Source of the DNA: a virus | Length of the DNA: 64,000 bases | Strand: one strand, 5' to 3' | IMG/VR virus record: IMGVR_UViG_3300025012_000027 | Coordinates: 1-64,000 of that record | The notes under the pieces: model-generated | Told to the model about the DNA's origin: nothing | Databases searched by the model: none | Seen by the model: only the letters and a program-made list of their open reading frames with translations | Position numbers and translations under genes: made by a program | In this document: positions 50,309 through 57,966 of the stretch, piece by piece | Numbering within the stretch: the stretch's first letter is position 1 | Layout: the number at the start of each line of letters is the position of its first letter

Positions 50309-51027
50309 GATTGTTTCCTTGTTAGTACTGCGCGGACGATAGTTTCTGTTTGCGAGCCGGGAGCCGCCCACTCCGTCACCTTTTCCAGCGCATCCCGCAG
50401 CACCTCGTTTTCTGTTTCCGCGTTCATCGCCCGTATAACTTGGTCGGCATAGTCTGCCTCAAGCTCCGCAATCTCAGCCTGAAGCACCTCGTTTTCTGCT
50501 GCCAGCTTGTCGCGATCTTCGTAGGGATTAGGCAGCGGTGAAAACACGCCGTCCGAATATGCTTTGGTGATAGCGCGGATCGGCGGGTAATGGGCAATGC
50601 AGCTCAGCGCCTCTTTTGGCGTCATGTGTGGCTTTGATGCATGGTGCACTGCCCAACGTTCCACAAATATAAGCTCAGCCTTGAGCGCATCACACTCCTG
50701 CACCATACCTTCAGGCACTGGCTGCGCTCCTGCTGCGAGATAGAGTCCCGCATTTACGAACCCGTGGGCCTTTTGGCTTGAGGAAAGCTTTTGACTAAAG
50801 CTGAGGCTTTTTACCTCTGGTTTCTTTCTTGCGTAGCTTACCCAAGCCACAGGCTCTTGCTTTTTGTATAGTGCAACCTCTACCAATGCTGCATCGCGCT
50901 CCTGCACCAGTGCTTCGATAGCGGCTTGCAGGGCTGCCCCCCGCTGATCCTCGTCATCCCAAGGCGTAACGGCGCATAGGCGTTTCGCAAGCGCCATGAT
51001 CTGTTCTGTTCTCATTTCATTACTCAT
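50305..51027 (-). CDS. eae-like accessory protein with coiled coil
   Basis: 240 residues. The start (EMRTEQIMALAKRLCAVTPW, LQAAIEALVQERDAALVEVA) resembles the 50-residue protein encoded just upstream. It continues with a YLAAGAQPVPEGMVQECDAL module and a coiled coil (KLAAENEVLQAEIAELEADY). Function unknown. It overlaps both neighbours. Confidence 0.6.
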   Translation of the reverse strand: MSNEMRTEQIMALAKRLCAVTPWDDEDQRGAALQAAIEALVQERDAALVEVALYKKQEPVAWVSYARKKPEVKSLSFSQKLSSSQKAHGFVNAGLYLAAGAQPVPEGMVQECDALKAELIFVERWAVHHASKPHMTPKEALSCIAHYPPIRAITKAYSDGVFSPLPNPYEDRDKLAAENEVLQAEIAELEADYADQVIRAMNAETENEVLRDALEKVTEWAAPGSQTETIVRAVLTRKQS

Positions 51028-51172
51028 GCTTGCTCCTTTGTACGGTTAAGCCAGTCACTGTGACTTGACCTTGCACCAGTGATTCAACAGCGGATTGCAG
51101 GTCAAATCTATCTGCTTTTGAGTGGTGGCTGGCATAGCTATCAGCCAGCGTCATGATCCGTTCTACATTCAT
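51020..51172 (-). CDS. 50-residue accessory protein related to the next gene's N-terminus
   Basis: Starts at 51172 after the promoter at 51198 and stops at 51020, overlapping the next start. The sequence runs MNVERIMTLADSYASHHSKA and LQSAVESLVQGQVTVTG, like the beginning of the protein at 50305 (EQIMALA..., LQAAIEALVQ). It is either a free-standing N-terminal module or a duplicate cut short. Confidence 0.6.
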   Translation of the reverse strand: MNVERIMTLADSYASHHSKADRFDLQSAVESLVQGQVTVTGLTVQRSKHE

Positions 51173-51197
51173 TTTAAGGTCTCTTGTTGATATGGTT

Positions 51198-51203
51198 ATT
51201 ATA
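51198..51203 (-). promoter_or_regulatory. early promoter, extended -10, with conserved leader
   Basis: Minus strand reads GTGTTATAATAACC, followed by ATATCAACAAGAG. The same leader occurs after the promoter at 52382. No clear -35 box. Confidence 0.65.
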
Positions 51204-51220
51204 ACACGAATCTATTATCT

Positions 51221-52165
51221 TTAGAATTTATTTTCATCTTGTAATTGAGGGGCATGCACAATTGCAATCCCTCGACCAATGCTGGGACGTGCCAATGTAG
51301 GGTGGCTTCGCATCCATTGTTGAACGAAATGCAATTGACCGCATCCGCCCCCGATATCATCTTGCCCGGCTGGGTCGAAGCAACGAGTTGAGTATCCTAG
51401 AGCACCTAGTTTCTCCATGAAATCTACCGCTAGTTTGCGTTGACGAGCATTTGAAGCCGAGATTGATTCGTCGCGTTCACAGATCACGCTGATAGTTGCT
51501 TGCCAGATGCTAGGATCGAACATGGAATAGATGTTGGACGCATCCCAGTCGGATGTATTCGTATCATGTGCGCAATAATTGAAGAACGGCTGACGTCCGG
51601 TGGCAGCAAACCACTTCTCTCCCTCGGAAGCGATCTGTGCTAGAGTCAACTTTGCTTTGAATGGAATCAACTTGTTACGAGCGTCGTCATTGCTTTCATG
51701 TACAGAGAACTGAAGACCGACGGTGGGAATTTCAACTGATAAATCTCGAACCCGTTTATAGTCTACATCTGGAGCGCTGGTGCTAATCAGTTGCGAAAAT
51801 CGTGGATACATAACATACAGCTTGCGAATAGCATCACTGAGACCTTTGAAGTTCAGTAGTGGTTCACCCATTGACATAAACATTATTTGGCACTTCTGTA
51901 CTTTTTCCGGATCAATTCCTCGATCAGAAAACAAGTATTGAACTTGGGCGACGATCTCGTCGCCGGTCAATGATCGCACAAATGCATCGCCTGCACCACA
52001 GAACCTACATCCAACTGGGCATCCGCTTTGAGTGCTGCAGCAAATCACCGTGCGATCTTCGTATGTCGGATATTTATAGAGTACAGCTTCGGCGACGGCA
52101 TTGCCAAAGTCGAAGACATATTTGCTGACGTTATCGTCAGTCGAATCAATACGGTTAACTTTCAT
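51221..52165 (-). CDS. radical SAM RNA methyltransferase, RlmN/Cfr-like
   Basis: 314 residues against 384 in E. coli RlmN; the N-terminal accessory domain is shorter. The iron-sulfur motif is CPVGCRFC (C49, C53, C56). Then SMGEPLLN, STSAPD, LQFSVHESNDDARNKLIPF and the catalytic IGGGCGQL with C275, equivalent to the methyl-carrying C355 of RlmN. C42 or C43 fits the resolving C118. It should methylate adenine C2 (or C8) of 23S rRNA or tRNA. The next-lower part of the operon lies beyond the promoter at 51198. Finding it in a lytic phage is unusual. Confidence 0.8.
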   Translation of the reverse strand: MKVNRIDSTDDNVSKYVFDFGNAVAEAVLYKYPTYEDRTVICCSTQSGCPVGCRFCGAGDAFVRSLTGDEIVAQVQYLFSDRGIDPEKVQKCQIMFMSMGEPLLNFKGLSDAIRKLYVMYPRFSQLISTSAPDVDYKRVRDLSVEIPTVGLQFSVHESNDDARNKLIPFKAKLTLAQIASEGEKWFAATGRQPFFNYCAHDTNTSDWDASNIYSMFDPSIWQATISVICERDESISASNARQRKLAVDFMEKLGALGYSTRCFDPAGQDDIGGGCGQLHFVQQWMRSHPTLARPSIGRGIAIVHAPQLQDENKF

Positions 52166-52167
52166 TC

Positions 52168-52359
52168 CTATTCCTCAACCAATTCAAATTCGTTTGCTGG
52201 CCAAAACCCAATGCCTTTCGGGCATTGAATCTGGATGAACTGTCGTTCTTCGAGACCGGCAACGCCGGCAACTGGCGGCTTGACGTCTAGCACAACGAAC
52301 TCGCCTTTTGGTGTGTTGTCGATCCGTTTCACGATGTCGTTAACTTTAAATTCGGTCAT
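52168..52359 (-). CDS. small SH3-like phage protein
   Basis: 63 residues (FKVNDIVKRIDNTPKGEFVV, VKPPVAGVAGLEERQFIQIQ, GIGFWPANEFELVEE). The 'f-vgDiV-ri------g--~v----------~w---~lel' pattern is a small SH3-like beta barrel seen in many phage proteins. It lies two bases before the RlmN-like gene and shares its promoter. Confidence 0.6.
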   Translation of the reverse strand: MTEFKVNDIVKRIDNTPKGEFVVLDVKPPVAGVAGLEERQFIQIQCPKGIGFWPANEFELVEE

Positions 52360-52381
52360 ATGATTCTCTTGTTGATATGTT

Positions 52382-52387
52382 ATTATA
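52382..52387 (-). promoter_or_regulatory. early promoter, extended -10, with conserved leader
   Basis: Minus strand GTGTTATAATAACATATCAA, nearly the same as at 51198. It drives the SH3-like and RlmN-like genes. Confidence 0.65.
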
Positions 52388-52396
52388 ACACATAAT

Positions 52397-52786
52397 TCAC
52401 GTTGCTAGCTTCTCAAATGAATATTTTGTGGGCGCGCTAACCCCATAGTATTGGACAACGCTATTCGTCCGAATAAAATCGATAATCATCTGACCTAGCA
52501 ACCGCTCATCTTCGATTGACATATCGAGACACGGTTCGTCTGCACAAATTTCGTCTTGCATTCTACAATCCAGCATCTCCATGACATCTTCCCCAATCAA
52601 CGGCGAAATCGTGTCGATTGGGTGGACGCATTGCGCGATCCAATATTCACTTAGTTGTCCAGGTAAACAATCTTCGTATAATTGTTCATGCGCGGCAAGA
52701 CGAGCATCTTTCTCGGTATCAAATTTGCCAGAATAAGATTCTTCATCTACACTAAAACACCATTTTCCAATTACGTCATTCATCAT
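52397..52786 (-). CDS. phage protein of unknown function
   Basis: 129 residues, acidic and helical (WCFSVDEESYSGKFDTEKDA, HEQLYEDCLPGQLSEYWIAQ, EDERLLGQMIIDFIRTNSVV). It begins like the 'gkWCfs-dee-~~-G-~dtee-A--aA' proteins of phages. No enzymatic motif. It overlaps the upstream gene by 11 bases. Confidence 0.65.
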   Translation of the reverse strand: MMNDVIGKWCFSVDEESYSGKFDTEKDARLAAHEQLYEDCLPGQLSEYWIAQCVHPIDTISPLIGEDVMEMLDCRMQDEICADEPCLDMSIEDERLLGQMIIDFIRTNSVVQYYGVSAPTKYSFEKLAT

Positions 52787-53054
52787 TATTCCTCGTTAAA
52801 CATTCAAACACTCTAGAAGCATACATAGCAAACGCTGCATCTTTTGCAGACTCAACTGAGCTGTATGCACTCACATTCAGGTAATCGTGCCCAGGACATT
52901 CGTCAATGGTTGGCCAGTCGTTATCTTTCCAACCTTTCCACGTAATGAGGATACGACCAAACGCTGTCATTGCAAAAGTATGATCGTATGGTATATCTGA
53001 GTTTGATTTTGATATAGGTGACCATACGAGCGGTTTGACGGCGATCTTGTTCAT
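52776..53054 (-). CDS. small phage protein of unknown function
   Basis: 92 residues (AVKPLVWSPISKSNSDIPYD, LITWKGWKDNDWPTIDECPG, YSSVESAKDAAFAMYASRVF). The 'kplvW------------~~-~Y-i...esA---A--~y--rv' pattern is common in phage proteins of unknown role. Four-base overlap with the gene upstream. Confidence 0.65.
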   Translation of the reverse strand: MNKIAVKPLVWSPISKSNSDIPYDHTFAMTAFGRILITWKGWKDNDWPTIDECPGHDYLNVSAYSSVESAKDAAFAMYASRVFECLTRNNDE

Positions 53055-53254
53055 TGTGTGTCCCTGTCCGCTTTCAATTTGTTCAGCCGCGCAAGGGCTG
53101 TATTACGAGCATAATCGATGGTAAACCTACTGTGACAGAACCCAAATGATAACATTCTAACAAGTCCATCAGCGATTTGACACATACCGAACCCCATGCA
53201 ATTTAGCCTACCAGCAGGGTTTCTATTGCGTTCAAAGTTTTTAAGAAAGTTCAT
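53051..53254 (-). CDS. small phage protein of unknown function
   Basis: 67 residues from the ATG at 53254 (TGGAGGT upstream), overlapping the NinX-like gene by 14 bases; longer in-frame starts lie inside that gene. It reads FERNRNPAGRLNCMGFGMCQ, IADGLVRMLSFGFCHSRFTI and has a basic C-terminal helix. No family recognised. Confidence 0.6.
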   Translation of the reverse strand: MNFLKNFERNRNPAGRLNCMGFGMCQIADGLVRMLSFGFCHSRFTIDYARNTALARLNKLKADRDTQ

Positions 53255-53600
53255 CTGGTACCTCCACTTCGTCGCCCAACTTGCTGACAACGTAGCAGCG
53301 CATTGCCGCAACAAGGCGAGTAGAACCATACTGCTGAAAATATATCTCTGGATGCTCATGATCCGGGACTATCACAGCCTTGAATCCAAGGTCTGTAGCT
53401 GTGTTGAAGGTGTCGATGTCTGCGCTATCAATGATCGGCCCGCCTTGCGCCCAGTCGAATGAGTAGCTCAACTCGTCCCAGTTTAAATTGAACGCTTCAA
53501 CAGCCAAATACCCAGGATTCACCCCAGAAGCAGATACTTCACATTTCGTGACCAGCCAGTCAAGCTGGATGTTTGTGGCTTCACTTGTTTTGATTTTCAT
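53241..53600 (-). CDS. NinX-like (DUF2591) phage protein
   Basis: 119 residues matching the NinX layout: TSEATNIQLDWLVTKCEV at the start, SYSFDWAQGGPIIDSADI in the middle and GSTRLVAAMRCYVVSKLGDE with VEVP at the end. NinX-type proteins are widespread in phages; their role is unknown. The match is along the whole length. Confidence 0.75.
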   Translation of the reverse strand: MKIKTSEATNIQLDWLVTKCEVSASGVNPGYLAVEAFNLNWDELSYSFDWAQGGPIIDSADIDTFNTATDLGFKAVIVPDHEHPEIYFQQYGSTRLVAAMRCYVVSKLGDEVEVPDELS

Positions 53601-53775
53601 ATGCTTCTCGCAATTGAGCGTAGTTTCTCATGACAAATGTATATTCTTCAGACGTTAAGCCAGACGCCCATTGGGCTTGTCGATCAAACATATTCCACCG
53701 ACCAGAATCGCGAACCGTTTCGTACCGAACGTACCATTGAAGATGCCATCGACGTTGCTCATTAGTATATTCCAT
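53581..53775 (-). CDS. small phage protein of unknown function
   Basis: 64 residues from the ATG at 53775 (TAGGTAA upstream); a GTG at 53808 inside the previous gene is less likely. It is helical and rich in aromatic and charged residues (RRWHLQWYVRYETVRDSGRW, LTSEEYTFVMRNYAQLREAY). Function unknown. Confidence 0.55.
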   Translation of the reverse strand: MEYTNEQRRWHLQWYVRYETVRDSGRWNMFDRQAQWASGLTSEEYTFVMRNYAQLREAYENQNK

Positions 53776-53779
53776 ATAG

Positions 53780-54043
53780 TTACCTATCGGTTGTTTTCCA
53801 AATTCCACGTTCTAATTTGCGAACGCTTACATTTGGCACGCGTCCACATCGTCCAGGTTTGCGATACAGATACCCACATTTGATTTGATCGATGCAGCCT
53901 TCAGGTGTCTTGATCGTGATATATTTGTTACCATCATACCACAAAACCTTGACTCGTCGAATCGGAGCTTTCTTGCCAGGCAGGTCGCCTAATGCAATGA
54001 TTGGGTAATCTGTCCACCCAGTAATATTAGAACATCGCTTCAT
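53780..54043 (-). CDS. small basic phage protein
   Basis: 87 residues with a beta-like middle (RVKVLWYDGNKYITIKTPEG) and several Lys/Arg; CIDQIKCGYLYRKPGRCGR has three cysteines. It is first in its operon, just after the early promoter at 54068. Possibly nucleic-acid binding; unknown. Confidence 0.6.
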   Translation of the reverse strand: MKRCSNITGWTDYPIIALGDLPGKKAPIRRVKVLWYDGNKYITIKTPEGCIDQIKCGYLYRKPGRCGRVPNVSVRKLERGIWKTTDR

Positions 54044-54067
54044 GTAGAATCCTTAACATATGGTCAG

Positions 54068-54095
54068 ATTATAACACATCTTTTCACCCAGTCAA
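54068..54095 (-). promoter_or_regulatory. sigma-70-type early promoter
   Basis: Minus strand: TTGACT (54090-54095), a 16-base spacer and TGTTATAAT with TATAAT at 54068-54073. Same architecture as the plus-strand promoters at 19169 and 20587. Confidence 0.8.
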
Positions 54096-54105
54096 CCAAC
54101 CGTTG

Positions 54106-54112
54106 TTAAATA
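54106..54112 (+). promoter_or_regulatory. late promoter candidate
   Basis: TTAAATA, 26 bases before the FmdB-like gene, divergent from the early promoter at 54068. Confidence 0.6.
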
Positions 54113-54138
54113 TAAACAGTGACCAAGGAGAAACCACT

Positions 54139-54396
54139 ATGCCAATTTATGATTACAAATGTAAAGCATGCGACCACGAGTTTGAAAAGAACGTAAAGAT
54201 CGCGAATATGACCGACCCACAAGAATGTCCCGAGTGTAAAGGGGAGACGGAACGAGTCATCCGCGGTGCGCCGAGTATGGGAGATCCAGTTAGATTGGGG
54301 TTGATTCGCCCCGATAATGGATTCAGAGACGTTCTCAGAAAAATCCATGCAACGACTCCTGGATCGTGCCTAAACAATAATTCTAGTTACATTTAG
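54139..54396 (+). CDS. FmdB-type zinc-ribbon protein
   Basis: 85 residues from ATG 54139 (AAGGAG upstream). It begins MPIYDYKCKACDHEFEKNVK, with CPECKG following, so the zinc ligands are C8, C11, C30 and C33, the FmdB family ribbon. Such proteins are small regulators or assembly factors of unknown role, common in T4-like phages. It is an isolated plus-strand late gene inside the minus-strand early block. Confidence 0.8.
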   Translation: MPIYDYKCKACDHEFEKNVKIANMTDPQECPECKGETERVIRGAPSMGDPVRLGLIRPDNGFRDVLRKIHATTPGSCLNNNSSYI

Positions 54397-54411
54397 AGTT
54401 TTCAATCGTAG

Positions 54412-54435
54412 AAAAAGGGACCTAGGTCCCTTTTT
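54412..54435. terminator. bidirectional intrinsic terminator
   Basis: A palindrome with arms AAAAAGGGAC and GTCCCTTTTT around CTAG, giving a U tract in both directions. It lies between the convergent FmdB-like gene and gp32. Confidence 0.9.
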
Positions 54436-54448
54436 GTCATTCGTTGGC

Positions 54449-55375
54449 CTAGATTTCTTCCAACATCTTTTTAAAGCTAGCGAGGTCATCATCGCCTTCA
54501 TCATCGTCTAGTTTTGGTTTAGCCTCGATCTTTTTAGGTTGTTTTTCAGCAGATGCTTTCTTAACTTCCTTTTCTAGATCGAACTTATCAGCCGAATCGT
54601 CATTCATTGCATCAGCTGCTGTTTGACCCAATCCACCGTTCATCGCCTTGTCGAACTGTTTCTTAAGTTCGTCGTAGCTCTTGAAACGAGCTGGATCAGT
54701 AAACTCGGACAGTTTGTAGCATGTATCAATCGCCTTCTGCATCTCGTCTTCTTCGCCGTCGAACAATGCTGATTGAGCCGCCCATTCGCTGCTATCATAG
54801 TTAGGATATTTGTCCTTGATTTTGATGCGCAGTTTGAGGTTCGCACCCTCATCCAAATCCCATACATAGAACGGAGAATCATCTTCGAACTCTGGTTTTG
54901 CCTTTGAGGTAATCATCTCATGAATCTTCTTACCGTATTTGTACAGGAAGACTTTACCTTCGTTGTCAGGATTTGCAGGATCTTTCAACACCACAATGTT
55001 GCTGATGAATTGTGTACGACGACTACGAGTTCTTGCGTCGGCCTTACCTTCATCTCCTCGAGCATAACATTGGCCATTGTATTCCAACACAGGGTCTGGG
55101 AGACCGATCGTGCTAGGGCTGTCGTTGATATACCATTTACCAGTAGCTGTTTTAAACCCATAACTAAACACGCGAACCCATGGGAATTCATCACCGTTAA
55201 CTGGTGGGAGGAATCGGATGATTGCCGAACCATTACCAGCTTTGTCTTGGACAAGTTTCCAGAATCGCTTGTCTTCGTCTTTGTTGAATTGCTTACCGCC
55301 AGAATCAAGATCTTTGACGATCTTATCCATCATTGCTGATTTGTTCTTACGGAGTTGTGATAGAGTTGTTGCCAT
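54449..55375 (-). CDS. single-stranded DNA-binding protein, T4 gp32-like
   Basis: 308 residues (T4 301). The OB-fold core has RFLPPVNGDEFPWVRVFSYG, VVLKDPANPDNEGKVFLYKYGKK and FYVWDLDEGANLKLRIKIK. A basic N-terminal part serves cooperativity and the acidic C-terminal tail (DDDEGDDDLASFKKMLEEI) binds partner proteins. The T4 zinc ligands (His plus three Cys) are not visible; only C103 lies in that region. It coats single-stranded DNA in replication and recombination. AGGA precedes the start, which overlaps gp59 by 29 bases. Confidence 0.9.
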   Translation of the reverse strand: MATTLSQLRKNKSAMMDKIVKDLDSGGKQFNKDEDKRFWKLVQDKAGNGSAIIRFLPPVNGDEFPWVRVFSYGFKTATGKWYINDSPSTIGLPDPVLEYNGQCYARGDEGKADARTRSRRTQFISNIVVLKDPANPDNEGKVFLYKYGKKIHEMITSKAKPEFEDDSPFYVWDLDEGANLKLRIKIKDKYPNYDSSEWAAQSALFDGEEDEMQKAIDTCYKLSEFTDPARFKSYDELKKQFDKAMNGGLGQTAADAMNDDSADKFDLEKEVKKASAEKQPKKIEAKPKLDDDEGDDDLASFKKMLEEI

Positions 55376-55958
55376 GATTTTCCTTTTCTATAGTTGCTAA
55401 AAAACTGTCAATGTGGCTGATGTGACGTAAGTCTAAAGTGCCTTTGTTGACAAACTTGCTTGCTTTGTTCATGCGAACTTTATATTTAAGAGCATCAAAT
55501 CCTTCGATATTGCATATGATAGGAATTCGTCTATCTAACAACATAAAGGTTTCATACTCAACCCTTTGCGACAATAAGTCGCTTATTACTTGTTTTCTCA
55601 AGTAATCTCGTAGAGTACAATTATGAGTCATCAGAAACGCCTCTATCGTACTCAAATCTTTTTCTAAAGTATATGTCAACGATTGTTTGATCGTTATCCA
55701 ATGCTTATAGTTTGTCTCTGCCCATTGTGGATCGTATAAGAACAGCGGGTTGCCGTATAAATGGTTTGATGCACAATATTCGATTAGTTCTCGTTCGGTC
55801 TTAACGACGCGCAATACGTCATGAATCAGATTGAAATCTTTTCGTTCAAGTAACGCTGCTTTGCCCCTGAATTTAGTTCCGGACTCAAACACATCATATT
55901 CTGATATGAAATGTAACCTAACAGCGAAGTATAGTTGAAACGCCTTCTCAGGATACAT
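55347..55958 (-). CDS. helicase-loader protein, T4 gp59-like
   Basis: 203 residues (T4 217). It aligns over its length: AFQLYFAVRLHFISEYDVFE with T4 'vykLYlmiKqHmngkYDv', a central FLYDPQWAETNYKHW segment, and SDLLSQRVEYETFMLLDRR with T4 '-Ll-sniiSfETFilLDs'. It loads the replicative helicase onto gp32-coated forks. It is located between gp33-like and gp32 genes as in T4. Confidence 0.7.
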   Translation of the reverse strand: MYPEKAFQLYFAVRLHFISEYDVFESGTKFRGKAALLERKDFNLIHDVLRVVKTERELIEYCASNHLYGNPLFLYDPQWAETNYKHWITIKQSLTYTLEKDLSTIEAFLMTHNCTLRDYLRKQVISDLLSQRVEYETFMLLDRRIPIICNIEGFDALKYKVRMNKASKFVNKGTLDLRHISHIDSFLATIEKENHGNNSITTP

Positions 55959-56211
55959 CGTCTAACGTAGCTGCCGTCATCTTCGGCATTGCATAGCAAC
56001 TAACGGCTTCTTCATAGATTCGCTGCTTCAATGTTGGGCTCACTAGTGCCGCAGCAGTCTCATATTCTGCTCCTGATGTTTCACAGAAATTTGACAGTGC
56101 TTCTAGGTGTGTGATGTTGCCTTCTTTGGCAAGTCGCTCAATGTAAATTGAGAACTGCGTTGTGCTTTCAAAATACCTAACGTATTCTGGTTCGATATCA
56201 ATGTCGGTCAT
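55948..56211 (-). CDS. late-transcription coactivator, T4 gp33-like
   Basis: 87 residues (T4 gp33 112). It has a TQFSIYIERLAKEGNITHLE core, then ALSNFCETSGAEYETAAALV and LKQRIYEEAVSCY. These align with T4 gp33 in order ('-fiiekmveefgmsyLEAttaFleensi', 'iekIqseAi'). It links gp55-loaded polymerase to the sliding clamp at late promoters. Its gene sits next to gp59 and gp32, as in T4. Confidence 0.65.
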   Translation of the reverse strand: MTDIDIEPEYVRYFESTTQFSIYIERLAKEGNITHLEALSNFCETSGAEYETAAALVSPTLKQRIYEEAVSCYAMPKMTAATLDDVS

Positions 56212-56229
56212 TTACTGGCCCATAGGTTA

Positions 56230-56258
56230 ATTGTAACAAGAAAAAGTCTTGTTGTCAA
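56230..56258 (-). promoter_or_regulatory. sigma-70-type early promoter
   Basis: Minus strand: TTGACA (56253-56258), a 17-base spacer and TACAAT (56230-56235). The spacer contains ACAAG and CTTGT, an inverted repeat. It drives the gp33-gp59-gp32 genes. Confidence 0.8.
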
Positions 56259-56262
56259 GAGG

Positions 56263-57966
56263 TTAAGCAATATTGATCACCGAGAAATCTCGGACTTTAG
56301 TGACACTAATGTGCCTGTCAAAAAGTTCTGGTATCAGTGTTCTGTGTGAGATGACTACGGTGTTAGCGGTCTCTTCAATTGATCCAAGTATAGATATGAA
56401 TATATCAACTGATTCTTCATCCAAACTTTGATCTAACGTTTCATCGAATATAAGCAAGTTAGATGAGATGCTATTGCGGCTCATTGCAATCTTACGCCAT
56501 GCAAATAGAATGGAAAGATCGATCTTTGCCTTTTCACCTTCGGAAAACGAGTTATAACTGAATGCGTCTCGGTTTCTCGATTTTATAGTTTCATTGAACA
56601 TCTCGTCAAGCTCAAAACTAACAAACATGTCAAATTTTTCTAGATATTCGTTAATGAGTTGATTCATTACGGGAATGAATGTACCAATCACCTTTGCTTT
56701 GATACCACTATCCTTCAACACTTCTACGCATGTCTTGAAGTACTCTATATCCTTACTAGCCGTGTTCTTAGACTCCGTTTTGTCCACTAGTATGTCCACG
56801 CATTCTTTTAGCTTAGACCGGCACATATCAATGCTATCGAGTTTTGTTTCTACTTGCAGTTGTTCCAAAATTCGAGATTCACTTTTACGCTCATACTCGA
56901 GGTTTCGTTTGGACTGAGACCATGTATTGAACTTCTCGACAAGAGTCGTTATCTGTTCTGATTTCAACTTAAACGATTCGAGAAGTTCTTGCCCACTTAC
57001 GAGTTGTTCGCGCAACTCTTTTGTCGCGGATTCGACCTCCAAAGACTTTTCTTCTCGCAACTCAGCCGAAATTGGCTGTTCGCATGTGGGGCATGTATCT
57101 TTAGAGTATAGTCCGAGAACTTTTTCAGCGTCTGTTATCTTAGTTTTGATTTTATACACTTGCTTATCAAGCATGTCTTTTGATTGTGTGATCTTCGCAT
57201 GTTTTGAACTTACGTCACACAGAGCATCTAGAATCGCATCAGCTTTCAAAATCTTTTCTTCGAGATCTGATATACGGGCTCGACATTCGAATTTTTGCTG
57301 GTCGGTTTCTTGAGTCTTTTGAGCCGACTCAGCTTCAAGAGAGTCTAGGAGTTTCTTCTGAGACTCTACTTGATTCTTTTGTAGCCCAATCTCATATGTT
57401 AAACTCTCGATAGTCGATTTACAAAGAGCAGTTTTTTGTTTAGCCAATTCTAACATAGACGAAAAGATTGAAATATCTAATACGTCTTCAGTAATAGACC
57501 GTCGCTCAGCGGGAGTTAGATTCATGAAAGGTACATATGTAGCCTTCCCAATAACAACGATCTGTTTGAAAGTCTTGTAGTTGATACCGATAATATCATT
57601 TTCTAGAACGGCTTGATAATCTTTAGATGCAGCCTCTTCTTTGATCAGATTACCATCTTTCCAAATCTCAAATATACCGGGCTTTTGTCCTCGAACAACC
57701 TTATATCTCGTAGTGCCTATCGAAAACTCAACAGTTACTTTTAAATCTTTTTTGTTGACACTATTGACCAACTGGCCAAGATTCACTTTACGATATGGTT
57801 TGTTGTATATCGCATAGCATACACCATCCAATATACCACTGCTCTTGCCAGTCCCGTTTTTACCAGTAACGATAGTATTTCTGTGCGTGTCTAGAGAGAT
57901 CGTTGTATCTACATTCCCATAGGAGAACAAATTTTTAAAGGTGATTGAGTGGAAGATTATATGCAT
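56263..57966 (-). CDS. recombination nuclease ATPase subunit, T4 gp46-like
   Basis: 567 residues (T4 560). Walker A TGKNGTGKSS (residues 34-43), a long coiled coil interrupted by the zinc hook CPTC (near residue 292-295), the signature region FSEGEKAKIDLSILFAWRK and Walker B LLIFDETLDQSLD. It is the Rad50/SbcC-type subunit that works with gp47 to resect DNA ends for recombination-dependent replication. The start overlaps the gp47 stop by one base. Confidence 0.9.
   Translation of the reverse strand: MHIIFHSITFKNLFSYGNVDTTISLDTHRNTIVTGKNGTGKSSGILDGVCYAIYNKPYRKVNLGQLVNSVNKKDLKVTVEFSIGTTRYKVVRGQKPGIFEIWKDGNLIKEEAASKDYQAVLENDIIGINYKTFKQIVVIGKATYVPFMNLTPAERRSITEDVLDISIFSSMLELAKQKTALCKSTIESLTYEIGLQKNQVESQKKLLDSLEAESAQKTQETDQQKFECRARISDLEEKILKADAILDALCDVSSKHAKITQSKDMLDKQVYKIKTKITDAEKVLGLYSKDTCPTCEQPISAELREEKSLEVESATKELREQLVSGQELLESFKLKSEQITTLVEKFNTWSQSKRNLEYERKSESRILEQLQVETKLDSIDMCRSKLKECVDILVDKTESKNTASKDIEYFKTCVEVLKDSGIKAKVIGTFIPVMNQLINEYLEKFDMFVSFELDEMFNETIKSRNRDAFSYNSFSEGEKAKIDLSILFAWRKIAMSRNSISSNLLIFDETLDQSLDEESVDIFISILGSIEETANTVVISHRTLIPELFDRHISVTKVRDFSVINIA

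Noticed and set aside
52060-52085. Perfect TATAAATA on the minus strand in the RlmN-like gene
   Set aside because: It is explained by Tyr-Lys-Tyr codons near the N-terminus and no late gene follows at a suitable distance.
54920-55339. Long open frame opposite the gp32-like gene
   Set aside because: It is an antisense shadow of a strongly conserved gene and has no ribosome-binding site or family features.
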